This document shows positions 52,101 to 62,604 of a stretch of 64,000 nucleotides of DNA, piece after piece. The first letter of the stretch is position 1; every line of letters starts with the position of its first letter. Source of the DNA: Cydia pomonella (Eukaryota; Arthropoda; Insecta; Lepidoptera; Tortricidae); the NCBI RefSeq assembly GCF_033807575.1, contig NC_084716.1, positions 8,928,001 to 8,992,000 of the forward strand, given 5' to 3'. A model generated the notes under the pieces. It did no database searches, was not told where the DNA came from, and was given only the letters and a program-made list of their open reading frames with translations. Made by a program: the position numbers and the translations under genes.

Positions 52101-54287
52101 GAGTGTACTCTCGGCCGAACTACTTGCGTCAGCAGTTTTACTCTCGAGAACATTCTTATAGCGCCCATAACCTTAGGATCCCTGCGTAAGCCAGACAACT
52201 CTCTCACAAACTCACCGGTGGAGGCGGAACGGGTCCTAGTGCAAACGCACTTCCCGGACTGCGTGATATCTCACCCAGTAAGTTGGGACGAGATGGAGAC
52301 AACCACCCCGACGGAAGGCGAGTGGCTACATACATATGAGGTAATCAGCCCGCAGCGCACGCAGTGGGCCCTAAACAGCTTTGACTCCTTCAAATCTCCA
52401 GGAATGGATGGGATCTTCCCTGCGCTTCTTAAATGGGGCGGGAAGCATCTCACTCTGAAGCTGACCATCGTTCTGCGCGCCTGTCTGGCACACAGATACG
52501 TGCCGAAGCAATGGAGGGAGGTCAAGGTTATCTTCATACCGAAACCAGGTAAAAGCGACTACTCGGACCCCAAATCCTTCAGACCCATCAGTCTGACCTC
52601 TTTCATGCTGAAAACATTAGAGAGGTTGTGTGACAGGTACCTTAGGGAGAGGGTGCTAATTAATGTGCCCTTGCATCCAAACCAACATGCCTATAGCCCT
52701 GGCAAATCTACAGAATCGGCACTTCATGCAGTGGTAAGTAAGATTGAGGTGGCGATCAAAAACAGATCCATGTGCTTAGGAACCTTCATAGACATAGAAG
52801 GGGCTTTCGACAGGACCAGGTTCAGCAGCATTACAGCAGCACTGGTAAGACATGGCGCGAATGCAGTTATGACAGAATGGATAAACAACATGTTGAGCCA
52901 ACGAACCATCAAACTCGGGACGGGCGAAACACAACAAGCATTAGTGGCAAAAGGATGCCCCCAAGGAGGAGTCCTATCACCACTACTATGGAACCTGGTG
53001 GTGAATGACCTGATCACCACACTAAACAATAATCACTATTACACAATCGGCTATGCTGACGACATAGTGATACTGACGAGCGGCAATCATTCAGGTACGG
53101 TATGCGATGTTACCCGCCCTGCACTAGCCATCGTGGAGCGCTGGTGTATTAACAACGAACTCTCAGTCAATCCCAACAAAACTGAGCTGGTTATGTTCAC
53201 CAACAAACGCAACTTGGGAAACTTCTGCCTTCCCAAACTGTTCGACACTGAACTCCAACTATCTGCGGAGGTAAAGTATTTAGGGGTAATACTTGACAGC
53301 AAATTGAATTGGAGTAGTCACTTAAACGGCAAAATTGACAAAGCCACAGTCGTATTCTGGCAATGTCGTAGAATGGTGGGTAGAACCTGGGGGCTAACCC
53401 CAAAGATAACTCTATGGCTTTACCAGGCAGTCATACGACCAATAATAAGCTACGGTGCAATAGTTTGGTGGCCACGCACCAAACTATCCACAGTTGAAGC
53501 AAAACTACAACGACTCCAGAGGTTGGCCTGTTTGGCGACTACGGGCTGCATGAGGACAACACCAACCGCGGCCCTGGAAGCTTTACTGGGCCTGCCGCCG
53601 CTGCACCTCTTTATACAACAGGAAGCGCTAGCTTCGGCGGTACGTCTCAAAAAATCGAATCTCTGGAGACCACCTAGGGTACCACACACCGAGATCCTCT
53701 ACGAGGCGATAGGTAAGGAACCGCTAATAGAAGCGGTGACTGACAGGATACCCAGGCAATACATCTTCGACAAGAAATACAAGATACAGTTACACGAAGA
53801 AGCTCGTGAAGGACTTAACCCGAGAGAGCTGAGAATCTTCACGGATGGATCAAAGACAAGGTCAGGCACTGGCGCGGGAGTATTCCCAGAGGACCTAAAC
53901 ATACATATCTCAACACCACTAAGCGCCCACAACACAGTCTTCCAGGCAGAATGTATGGGCATCATAATGGCAGCACACGCAATCGTCTCAAGGAAAGTAG
54001 AGGACTACCCCATCCGCATACTCTCTGACAGTCGGTCAGTACTGCAAGCTCTGCAAAGTTATACTTTGACCTCAGGGCTAATCTACGAATGCCACAAGGC
54101 TCTGTCAGAGGTAAGCACCACCACCAGCGTAACTCTGCAGTGGATCAAGGGACACAGCAACTCGCGAGGGAACGATGCAGCCGACATATTGGCGAGAGGT
54201 GGCTCGGAACTGAGGGTGGCAGGACCGATCATACCTCTGCCTTATGCCTGGCTCCGGAACATGCTGAGATGCAACAATCCAAGGTAA
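52101..54287 (+). CDS. LINE reverse transcriptase - RNase H
   Basis: About 730 codons uninterrupted. RT motifs: SFKSPGMDGIFPALLKWGGK, REVKVIFIPKPGKSDYSDPK, SFRPISLTSFMLKTLERLCD, HAYSPGKSTESALHAVVSKI, GTFIDIEGAFDRTRFSSI (Asp), GCPQGGVLSPLLWNLVVNDL and TIGYADDIVILTSGNH (YADD). Thumb: VKYLGVILDSKLNWSSHLNG. RNase H: RELRIFTDGSKTRSGTGAGV (Asp), VFQAECMGIIMAAHAI (Glu), IRILSDSRSVLQALQSY (Asp) and LQWIKGHSNSRGNDAADILA (His...Asp). RT plus RNase H places it in the I/R1/LOA group. A stop at 54287 reflects a frameshift; the zinc-knuckle C-terminus continues in another frame. It could supply RT and RNase H but not the nick. Confidence 0.88.
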   Translation, partial: ECTLGRTTCVSSFTLENILIAPITLGSLRKPDNSLTNSPVEAERVLVQTHFPDCVISHPVSWDEMETTTPTEGEWLHTYEVISPQRTQWALNSFDSFKSPGMDGIFPALLKWGGKHLTLKLTIVLRACLAHRYVPKQWREVKVIFIPKPGKSDYSDPKSFRPISLTSFMLKTLERLCDRYLRERVLINVPLHPNQHAYSPGKSTESALHAVVSKIEVAIKNRSMCLGTFIDIEGAFDRTRFSSITAALVRHGANAVMTEWINNMLSQRTIKLGTGETQQALVAKGCPQGGVLSPLLWNLVVNDLITTLNNNHYYTIGYADDIVILTSGNHSGTVCDVTRPALAIVERWCINNELSVNPNKTELVMFTNKRNLGNFCLPKLFDTELQLSAEVKYLGVILDSKLNWSSHLNGKIDKATVVFWQCRRMVGRTWGLTPKITLWLYQAVIRPIISYGAIVWWPRTKLSTVEAKLQRLQRLACLATTGCMRTTPTAALEALLGLPPLHLFIQQEALASAVRLKKSNLWRPPRVPHTEILYEAIGKEPLIEAVTDRIPRQYIFDKKYKIQLHEEAREGLNPRELRIFTDGSKTRSGTGAGVFPEDLNIHISTPLSAHNTVFQAECMGIIMAAHAIVSRKVEDYPIRILSDSRSVLQALQSYTLTSGLIYECHKALSEVSTTTSVTLQWIKGHSNSRGNDAADILARGGSELRVAGPIIPLPYAWLRNMLRCNNPR

Positions 54288-54565
54288 AACACCAACAGTA
54301 CTGGTCTAACCTAGGCACGTGCAGGCAGGCGAAGGAGGCCCTCCCGACAATCGACCCCGGTTTGTCGAGGAGGCTGAGACAGCTGAAGAGGCCACAGCTC
54401 CGGCTTTTGACTGGGGCCATAACCGGCCACGCCCCACTAAACAAACACCTACTAACCCTACGTGTTACAGATAGCCCCCTCTGCAGAGCGTGCATAGAGG
54501 AGGAGGAAACAGCCGCCCACGTCATTCTTGAATGCCCAGGGGTGGCAGGATACCGGGCACAATAG
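54275..54565 (+). pseudogene. LINE C-terminal zinc-knuckle segment in a shifted frame
   Basis: Reads KVKHQQYWSNLGTCRQAKEA, LSRRLRQLKRPQLRLLTGAI, TGHAPLNKHLLTLRVTD and SPLCRACIEEEETAAHVILE, CPGVAGYRA. The C-x2-C-x8-H-x4-C knuckle (CRAC...H...C) is the usual end of I-group LINE proteins. It is one frame off from the RNase H frame; a single-base lesion near 54280 separates them. Confidence 0.8.
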
Positions 54566-54659
54566 CTCGGTTCTCCGGGGTCTCTCCCAGAAGTCGTCGG
54601 CAACATCAAGGGTCTGCTAGGCTTCCTGGTAGAGTTGGGTTGGCAGGAGTAGTGCCGTC

Positions 54660-55995
54660 AACCCACCATCACGCAAAATAGGCGCGAATTGCGACGTCGA
54701 GTTGCGGAAACCCAGCCCGCGAATACGAATAACGAATAGCGCTGGGCATATCTCCGCTCCTCACTCTGCGCGCAATCGTCTTAAAGGACGGACGTTGCCG
54801 GTCGCGTTCACGAGCCTTGTGCCGTGTCGTCTCACGCGCCGGTTCGATTTCAAATAATAAAGTTAAATCGGCAGTGTTCGCCGTGGACAATTTAATTTTT
54901 TTTAATACTTAATTCGCAGTAATGAGCTAAAGTACTAGTCAAATAACGTATTTTCCGTTGTGCACCCCGGTTAAGGATAAGTGTTGAACGTTACCTAGTT
55001 TTAAGAAAGTGCTAGTGTTCTAATTGTCCTATAATGTTATTTTTCTAACTGTTTATTGCCTAATTTAAGCATTTAATATCATTTCTACTTTGTACCGCTC
55101 GTAGCCGTTGCGGCGTACCAGAAAAAATACCGTTACAAGATGGCGCCTCATACATTCGGCCAAGAGAGTTATTTAACTCAAGAGAATTAATAGCCTACAT
55201 CTCAAGCTTAGCTCGAATGCACTCTTACCATATTAGTAAATTCCTCTTATTGTAATATTAATTTCCAAGGCTTGCACTATGCTTTTGGTACTTGCCACGC
55301 TGTAACTCCGTTCTGGTTATGAACACCCACCATCTACTTGCCGCTACTCCCTTGCTTACGGCTTTGCGACATCACTGGGTTTCATACCGAGCGGCCATTT
55401 AATACACGGACCTAAAGCTGGACGACGTAAATTCCAGGGTGCATTTGTACGGCGTAAACCTACGGCGGCGGCAGGAGGGACCTGCTGATCCGGCCGCAGA
55501 GTAGGAAGCCAGCCAGAGTCTTCCTCGATTCACCCACCAGCTGACCTCGGCGCTTCCCGAGACGTCCCGACGACCGACCCGGGCCCTGCTCGTTCACCTT
55601 GCCACGTCAGGGGAGTACCCTACAACGTCAGTGAAACCAGACAGGCTTATTGATAACCTAACGGACCTTACCACGACCTCCGCTCAGTTTTTTCCATTAT
55701 TATTATTTTTTAAATATAATTAGTAATTTGTAAGCGTTGGTATTTATTTTGAAATTTCCCACACCCAATAACCGCTTCACCATAAATACTGACACAGTCT
55801 CACAACAGCAAGATGTGCTGAGCCAAGCGTGGAACTTATCGTAATCTTGTGTTATTTAGTATTAGTATGTTTTTATGTACCTATAATACATGACATGACG
55901 GTACATTTTATTGGTTCAGCTACGCTACGGCTACAATGGTTGATTAATGTTTCTGTTTCTTTTTTGTAATAAATGTGTAAAATTGTCATTGTTTT
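54660..55995. other. Non-coding remainder of the Harbinger intron
   Basis: GC-rich sequence to about 54870 is probably LINE 3' UTR. After AAATAATAAAGTTAAATCGG an AT-rich part and a second GC-rich block (55380-55620) follow with no recognised coding motif. Identity unknown. Confidence 0.4.
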
Positions 55996-56845
55996 TACTT
56001 ACCCGCACATAATCCTTCAAAGCGTTGTATATAGCTTCACAAACTTTTGGTAAAAATTGCGATATAGTAGATCTTCCAACTCTATATAGTGCTTCCAATG
56101 TATAGAATCTCCAGTTGCTAAATATCTTAATGTCACTTCTAATTTCAATTTAGCCGGAATAGCATTTCGCATGTGAGTGTCTTGTTTCTGTATAGCACTT
56201 TCAACCTTGCTTAGTAAAAAGTCAAATTGATGTGGAAGCATACGCAAATGATTTTTATAACCCGCAATATCTTCTTCTCGCATTTCTCTTATCAAACGTA
56301 CACTAGCTCCAAGGTCTTGTCTCCTGGTCAACCAATCACGAACCGCCTTTTTTCTTCCTTCTATTTCTCAAAACGTTGGTGATGCATTGTATCGCCACCA
56401 AAAGAATTATTTTATTGAGCTCTAGGCGGAAAGCTACGTCGTCCATCGTTCGTGGCAGAGAGCACGCTACTAAATGGCATGTGTATTCGGAGTATTTGCT
56501 TTGAGCATGCTTATTCGTGAGTATGCTCAAAATTAGCATGCTTATTTGTAGCAAATGTGAACAGTGCATAAGCACGCTCAAACCAAGCATGCTCATAAGC
56601 ACACTTTTAAGCATGCTATTATAGAGCATGTGTATCAGTACCTTATGACTCGTATAGCACTGGCAGTAAGTTTGCGTTTGGCGCTGCCGCACCGAATGTG
56701 TTAAGTAAATAATGAACATTAATCAGATCGGATTGGACTCGCGCGTGGTTTATACCTCTCTGTAATTTTTATTCAATTCTTTATTAAAGTTGTGTGTTTA
56801 AAAACGAATTCCTGACCCACCCCGTAATAGAACGCACACTTAGTT

Positions 56846-57445
56846 TTGGAAGATCTCTATACGGTGTTAGTTCAAATTGAGGCCATACTTAACTCACGTC
56901 CCTTATCCCCACTCTCGACTGACCCACATGACATGAGACCTTTAACCCCAGGGCACTTTTTGGTAGGACGACTGATGACTGCTTTGCCCTCGCCTACGCT
57001 TGTCGACATGAACCAAAACCGACTCACTCGTTTTGAAAGGCTTGAGCAGTTACGACAACACTTTTGGGCCAGGTGGCACAAAGAGTACATTTCTGAACTC
57101 CAACAATTTACCAAGTGGCGTACTTCTAAGGGTCAACAACTAAAAAAGGGAACTTTAGTCTTCATTAAAGAAGATGGACTCCCGCCGATGAAATGGCGAC
57201 TGGAGCGCATCACAGAGATATATCCAGGGAGCGACGGAATCGCCAGGGTCGCGGATATCAATGCTACAAGAGGAGTGATACGTCGTGCCTTCAACCGCAT
57301 TTGCCCGTTGCCTACCACTGACATCGACGAGTTGAAAGTTAACCCTTTTAACGCCGAGGGGCATGTTCGGGATTCTTCGGAAGTTCTCCCCTCCGGTGAG
57401 AGGACAACGGCCAACGCTGCAAGAACAGAAAGCATACGACACTGA
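56846..57445 (+). pseudogene. Bel/Pao integrase C-terminal end (DUF5641)
   Basis: Reads MEDLYTVLVQIEAILNSRPL, SPLSTDPHDMRPLTPGHFLV, WARWHKEYISELQQFTKWRT, FIKEDGLPPMKWRLERITEI and YPGSDGIARVADINATRGVI, then RRAFNRICPLPT. This is the integrase-to-C-terminal-domain segment typical of Bel/Pao elements. It is an open frame of 199 codons but lacks the catalytic core and everything upstream. It lies just outside the right end of the Harbinger element. Confidence 0.85.
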
Positions 57446-57544
57446 CGCGCTCGCGCGTACTTGCGTCCTTCATAATTTTTGATTAACAAATATGTAATTA
57501 ATTTACTACTACGATTAAACAAATCATTTAAAAACATTTTTTAA

Positions 57545-59536
57545 TTGAAGAAACCATCAACCAAGCTACACGGCCCAAAGAAAACGAAATTTTTCGATAA
57601 TATTCTTGCATATGTAGATGGCGACATTAAAACGATAAAATCTGCAAACCAAATGTGGTCAGACTTCGAAGAATTCTGTCAGAAGACAGCCAGGCTTAAC
57701 CTAGGAGTATCACGGGGAAACATACGGGCGAAAACGATACAACTTGGTGGAATGAAAATACTAAGCAACTCATCCATGCTAAGAGAGAAGCCTTTAAGAA
57801 GTGGCAACAAACAGACTTGAATGAAGACCATGCTGATTACAAAAGTCTTAGTCTCTGCGGTGGCACAGACTAGGGCAGCTTCAAACGTAAACTTCTACCA
57901 GAGACTTGAGAAAGCTGAAAATGAGAGGGATATATACAAAATAGCCAAGCAAAGGCACCGAGCAACTCTCGATGTAAAATGCAACAAATATATAAAAGAT
58001 GACCACGGCCGGCTGCTCACATCCCATAAGGAAATAAGCAAGAGATGTAAGGAATATTATGACCATTTGATGAATGAGGAATTCCAAAGCGAAGACTTAT
58101 CACATATGCCTTCCATCGCTGGACCTATAGATTGTATATCTCCTGCAGAAACCAAGAAAGCTCTCTTAAGTATGAAATATCACAAGGCTATTGGACCAGA
58201 CCAGATACCAACGGACATCTGGAAAATGATGAACAACTCCGCAATACCTTGGTTTACGCTGCTTTTCAACAAAATTTTGACTGAGGGTGTAATTCCAGAC
58301 TCGTGGCGTAACAACTGTGTCCAATTTATAAAAATAAAGATGATATATCCGAATGCAATAACTATAGGGGGATAGAGCTTACATCACACACCCTAAAAAT
58401 CTGGGAAATAATTGTTGCCTCCCGTCCCTAACGAACACCTCAGAAAACCAATTCGGCTTTACATCTGGAAAATCTACCACCGATGCTATCCATATACTCA
58501 GAATGTCCATGGAAAAAAATCGCGCAAATAAGGAAAACCTCTTTCTTCTCTTTATAGACCTCGAGAAGGTCTTTGATCGTGTCCCACGAAAACTAGTCTG
58601 GCAATCAATGAGAGCCCGATCGATTCCAGAAGGTTACCTATATATCGATTGTCCAAGATATGTACAGAAACACGAAGCCCATTTTCTGTCAATGTTGGAG
58701 TGCAATAGGGATCATCTCTAAGTCCGCTTTTATTCAATCTTGCAATGGAATACATAAGTCAAGACATACAGGAGCCGGTCCCATGGTGTATGCATTATGC
58801 AGACGACGTAGCACTCATGAGCAAAAGTAGAGCCGAATTGCAGAAAAGCCTTGACAAATGGGTAAGTAAGATAGAAAGCCGGAGACTTCGCATCAGTCGC
58901 AGCAAAACCGAGTACATGGAGTGCTACTATGGTACACCCAATACTAACTACTGTAGCATCAATATAGATAATAAACCCATATCTAAGGTAGACCACTTCA
59001 AGTACTTAGGTTCTATTATAACTCCTGGTGCAAATGTCGACAAAGATGTTACACATTGTATTAACACCGCTTGGATGAAGTGGCGCTCATTATATGGCGT
59101 GCTATGTGACTCCCAAGATGCCCATATAAATAAAAGGCAAAGTCTACAAAACCGTTGTCAGACCAGCCATGGCATACGGGTCGGAATGTTGGACCATCAA
59201 AAAGACTCACGAACAGCAATTGCATGTCAACGAAATGAAGATGCTGAGATGGGCAGGCGGAGTAACACGTCTCGACAAAGTTCATTGCGGACTTTGTCGA
59301 GCCGTGTTACTCCGCCTGTGTATGTGGGAGGGTCGTTTAAAATAGCTCTTATAGATGGCAAGGTGAAACAAGGACGATTACGTTGGTATGGGCACGTAAT
59401 GCGGCGTGAAGAAACTCATCCCATAAAACGGGTCCTCAATCTCCCAGAACAGCCGAAGGGACAAGGCAGGCCACCTTCTACATGGAGTTCTAACGTGCAA
59501 AGAGAAATCCTGAAACAAAATATTAACCCGAAATAG
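57545..59536 (+). pseudogene. RTE-type LINE, multiply frameshifted
   Basis: Pieces in three frames give the linker and RT of an RTE-clade LINE: FYQRLEKAENERDIYKIAKQ and KYIKDDHGRLLTSHKEISKR; then ALLSMKYHKAIGPDQIPTDI; NQFGFTSGKSTTDAIHILR; LFLLFIDLEKVFDRVPRKLV (Asp); MHYADDVALMSKSRAELQKS (YADD); HFKYLGSIITPGANVDKDVT; WMKWRSLYGVL; and LRWYGHVMRREETHPIKRVL. Frame changes occur near 57770, 58350, 58660 and 59130. The endonuclease is absent. A 27-bp inverted duplication at 59255-59317 disrupts the thumb region. Old, dead copy. Confidence 0.85.
59255..59317. repeat. 27-bp inverted duplication (hairpin) within the RTE LINE
   Basis: AGGCGGAGTAACACGTCTCG and on to ACAAAGT (59255-59281) is repeated inverted at 59291-59317 with one mismatch and a nine-base loop. 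RTE proteins have only one such stretch here (W-A-G-G-V-T-R-L-D-K), so the second arm is a local inverted duplication. Confidence 0.9.
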
Positions 59537-59539
59537 AAT

Positions 59540-60400
59540 TCTTTGGTGCAAATGTACGACCAGATAAACTGGGATAAGGGTAGGACAAAGAAGAAAGATG
59601 ATCCAGCGGTATGCTAGAATTGAGTTATTAAACAGAATCAATGCAGAGTTAGAACATCCCATTTCATATAACGATCTTTCTCTGTTGATAAAGCTGTTTA
59701 TTAATATTATTCGGGAACTGACCACAAAACTTCGAACTTCTGACTCTCACTGATATATTGTAAAGTCTTACTTTAACTTGAATAAAAGTTACATCCTGAA
59801 GTCACGCAAACCAAACTGAAGAGATCCGAACCTCTTAACTTACCGCTTAGCTAAAATACACCCTCTGAACCAATAAAACCCATTAATATAATAGTAAAGA
59901 AAACCTAAAAACTTACCATCTCTCCTATTCTCAATGAGTCGTTAGTTCCTTGTTTTGCAGTCTTACTTATAACTATGGCCAGGCGTAGATCGTAGTGGTT
60001 TTCTAATAACTTACTTACTAAATACTTGATTTTCAATGAAATTCAATACTAAATCAGATATATTTATTATTTACTAACACATTTAAATAAACTTCCTCCT
60101 TTAAAATTGAGTATTTTTGAAGTTACTAACAAAATAACCTTAAATAATATTTAACATGTTTACTCGTATTTCCTGTTATTTCCACTATTAATTATTACTG
60201 AAATTATCTTTTAATCATACTCGTATATCCTAATTTTCTACGGCTTCATTTAACTTCAAAAATCCCAACTTTTCATAATTTTTAACATTTGAATTTTTCA
60301 TCAACTAATAATAACCTAATATATTATTTACATGTTTTCCTGTATGTCCTACTATTCCCACTATTAATTATGGCTAGAATAATCATTTAAAACATGTACA
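59540..60400. other. AT-rich stretch with a diverged internal duplication
   Basis: A short open frame at 59598-59750 (MIQRYARIELLNRINAELEH) is of unknown identity. ACATGTTT-CTCGTAT--CCTGTTAT at about 60154 and a similar block at about 60329 share CCCACTATTAATTAT, an old duplication of about 175 bases. Confidence 0.4.
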
Positions 60401-60404
60401 ATAT

Positions 60405-61760
60405 AACCCGTTTAATACGATCACGCTTAATACGATTTCTCGCATAATACGCCGCTTTACGCCAGTCCCTGCAACTTAAGACATATTTTCATACATATCT
60501 TAACGCTTAATACGATTCGTCATTCCGTTTAATACGCCCGCGCTCAGGCCGTACGCCCGCACTCGAGCCCCTCTCCCCCGCGCTGCCCGCACGCCCCGCC
60601 ATCACTTTTGTTTACCCGATCGTCATCTCTTGAATTGTCGCGCGTACGCTCTGATTGTTTTGTAATAGTGCATCATTTGTTTGTTACAATATGACTACAA
60701 TTAAGCGAAAGGCATTGTCACTTCAAGAAAAAATTGACATATTGAAAGTTTTTGATAAAAAGTCACAAACAACGAATCAAACTCAGTTAGCTGCTGAGCT
60801 TCACTTACCTGTTTCTACGTTACGTACCATTTTAAAGAATAGAGAAGAAATTCAAGAAAGAAAAAATCGCAACGGCATTGTGTACCGTCAAATCAATGGG
60901 GAATCGGAGACAGTGGCACAACAAGATGTTGATACATGGATGGCAACACTTCATGAATTGTTGCTAAATTACGAACCGCGAGACATTTTTAACGCGGATG
61001 AATTTGGTTTATTTTTTAAATTGATGCCAGATAAATCCTATGTTTTCAAGGGAGAATCTTGCCATGGTGGTAAAGTAAGTAAAGAGAGACTGACTGTCCT
61101 GGGCTGTGCCAATTCTGATGGGTCAGAAAAGTTACGTTTGCTAGTAATTGGCAAAGCAAAAAATCCGCGTTGTTTCAAAAATGTAAGATCGCTCCCCGTA
61201 ACATATGATGCACAATCTCGAGCTTGGATGACCGGCATTCGGTTCATTGACTGGTTAAAAGCTGTAGATGATCACTTCCAGATTAAATGCAGACGCATAA
61301 TTCTATTCATTGACAACTGCCCCGCTCACCCTAAAGGTGTTGAACTCAAGAATATCAAGCTTGTTTACTTACCTCCAAATGCGACAAGCAAATTACAACC
61401 GATGGATCAGGGAATTATAAAGGTCCTAAAGCAAAGTTACAGGACAAGACTGATACATCGCTATCTTCAAGAAATGGACGACCCTGACAGCAAACGACCC
61501 GTGACTGTGCATGATGCGATTCTAAACATTGCCGCGGCATGGGAAGCAATTAAACCCGAAACCATTCAAAATTGTTTTAAGAAAGCAGGTTTTAGAAATA
61601 GCGTAGTTGACGTCGTGTTGGAAGAAGAAGAACCCGAGATACTGCAGGGTTTTCCTGAATATTCTGTATTTTCATTTTCTACAGCATCACTTAACTTACA
61701 AACCCTCAATTTTCTGTAATTATTATCATTCGGAACTTTTCTTGTCCATTTCTTATTACT
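60405..61760 (+). mobile_element. Pogo/Tigger transposon, 3' end not found
   Basis: The left flank has ACCCGTTTAATACGATCACG, a repeat-rich start with TTAATACGATT recurring at 60434 and 60507 as in Tigger subterminal regions. The transposase gene follows at 60691. I could not find a matching inverted end to the right, so the 3' boundary is nominal. Confidence 0.55.
60691..61719 (+). CDS. Pogo/Tigger transposase with in-frame loss of the CENP-B domain
   Basis: The ATG at 60691 starts MTTIKRKALSLQEKIDILKV. An HTH follows (TNQTQLAAELHLPVSTLRTI, LKNREEIQ). The sequence then jumps from KNRNGI to VYRQINGESETVAQQDVDTW. Full-length relatives have a second, CENP-B-type HTH of about 85 residues between these points, so an in-frame deletion is inferred at about 60875. 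The catalytic domain is complete: DIFNADEFGLFFKLMPDKSY (Asp), ILFIDNCPAHPKGVEL (Asp), LPPNATSKLQPMDQGIIKVL (Asp, DD-D type) and AAWEAIKPETIQNCFKKAGF. The frame is otherwise intact for 343 codons. Confidence 0.87.
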   Translation: MTTIKRKALSLQEKIDILKVFDKKSQTTNQTQLAAELHLPVSTLRTILKNREEIQERKNRNGIVYRQINGESETVAQQDVDTWMATLHELLLNYEPRDIFNADEFGLFFKLMPDKSYVFKGESCHGGKVSKERLTVLGCANSDGSEKLRLLVIGKAKNPRCFKNVRSLPVTYDAQSRAWMTGIRFIDWLKAVDDHFQIKCRRIILFIDNCPAHPKGVELKNIKLVYLPPNATSKLQPMDQGIIKVLKQSYRTRLIHRYLQEMDDPDSKRPVTVHDAILNIAAAWEAIKPETIQNCFKKAGFRNSVVDVVLEEEEPEILQGFPEYSVFSFSTASLNLQTLNFL

Positions 61761-61959
61761 AGAAGTAGCAGGTCACTTTCTTAAATAATTATCTGACTTT
61801 ACATGTAATATTCTATACAAATCAACTGATATATGCTTCTTTTATCTCTTGAAAACACCTTGATTTCTCAGTGGAACTCAGGGTTAGACATTTTTAGGGA
61901 TTTAAACTCTACATTCTATCAAAGATTTTCCTATGTACAAAACAGCTTATAATAAGTAA

Positions 61960-62310
61960 TAATAAATATAACACGGTCTCATAGCGAAGAGTCTCAACCA
62001 CCACCTTGAGAGACTCTCGCTAAGTGGTTGGATCAAGGGTCAGATGCAGACGGCGGTGATCTTAGACACGGCACGGATAGTCCGGCGGTTCCTCTCTCTG
62101 CGGCCCTGACCACCGGCAGCTTGGGCCCTGCCCCGCTGCTGGTGGCACCCTAGGTTAGGTTTTTTTATAATGTGTTTATATGTATTTTGTATTGTATTGT
62201 AAGTGTTTTTTATATTTTACTTTTATATTCATATTATAAGTAATCTAATCTCTAAGATTTTAAGTGAATGAAGGGGAAAATTAATAAAAACAAAAATAAT
62301 AATTTCAGTG
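61960..62310. repeat. Probable LINE 3' tail
   Basis: ACACGGTCTCATAGCGAAGAG, CGCTAAGTGGTTGGATCAAG and GCAGACGGCGGTGATCTTAG precede GGCACCCTAGGTTAGGTTTT and an AT-rich end. It resembles 3' ends of moth LINEs, but no coding motif is left. Confidence 0.4.
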
Positions 62311-62342
62311 TCTTACTTAAACACAAATTTCAGAGTAAATAA

Positions 62343-62574
62343 TGTATCGTAGTGTACATTACGGAGCCTTAATATGACTATTAAAACCCAAAATTATATT
62401 TTTAAACTATTTAATTGACGATGAACGTCTTACATGGTCGATATGAAAAAGTGCAAGGGACGGGTAGACATATAAAAATTATTAATAGCGGTGCAGTAAG
62501 CGCCTATTCAATGTTGACGGCAAAATCACTCGCGCGCACTGAATATCACAGCAAACGCAGCAGGGGTCTGAACA
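62343..62574 (-). mobile_element. Putative 3' LTR of a Bel/Pao element
   Basis: On the minus strand TGTTCAGACCCC (from 62574) follows a purine-rich tract GAGGCGGGAAGA (62586-62575) right after the integrase end, the usual place of a 3' LTR. A plausible end is ...ACGATACA at 62343. Boundaries cannot be confirmed without the other LTR. Confidence 0.55.
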
Positions 62575-62604
62575 TCTTCCCGCCTCGTTGAAAGGAACAG
62601 CCTT

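Larger units (their letters stand above)
52092..54640 (+). mobile_element. 5'-truncated I/LOA-type LINE with RNase H, in the Harbinger nuclease intron
   Basis: The element begins just before the reverse transcriptase and contains RT, RNase H and a C-terminal zinc knuckle; the endonuclease is missing. It lies within the 5.3-kb intron of the minus-strand nuclease. The 3' limit is unclear: the UTR may extend past 54900. Codon use is GC-richer than the Harbinger sequence around it, consistent with a foreign insertion. Confidence 0.78.
49966..56446 (-). pseudogene. HARBI1-like nuclease of the Harbinger element, two exons
   Basis: Exon 1 (56446 to 56003) reads MDDVAFRLELNKIILLVAIQ, WLTRRQDLGASVRLIREMRE, YKNHLRMLPHQFDFLLSKVE and KLEVTLRYLATGDSIH, with frame slips near 56340 and 56105 and a GTAAGT donor. 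Exon 2 (50729 to 49966) starts after TTTCAG with IPSHEGWKRIEHGFRTKWNF, then GCVGALDGKHINIRAP (Asp), VILADAAFPLKSYIMKPY (Asp) and NYRLSRARRIVENAFGILA (Glu), so the DDE triad is present. A slip near 50235 precedes SIILAACSLHNWLRKTSDMY and the C-terminus. The 5.3-kb intron contains MADF exon 2 and an inserted LINE. Inactive as read, with few lesions. Confidence 0.83.
44883..56643. mobile_element. PIF/Harbinger transposon, 11.8 kb with nested insertions
   Basis: The left end AGGTACTGATACACATGCT (44883) matches, inverted, AGCATGTGTATCAGTACCT ending at 56643. The flanks are TAT on both sides, a 3-bp duplication as made by Harbinger elements. Subterminal regions at both ends are full of AGCATGCT / TAGCATGCTAAT-type motifs (44895-45020, 48530-48605 and 56465-56635). 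Inside are a MADF gene (plus), a HARBI1-like nuclease (minus), a nested MULE and a nested LINE. The superfamily is fixed by the nuclease; the boundaries rest on the matching ends. Confidence 0.82.

Noticed and set aside
54089..54287. Separate gene beginning at 54089
   Set aside because: The start of this frame overlaps RNase H in another frame; only the part after about 54275 is the true shifted C-terminus of the LINE protein.
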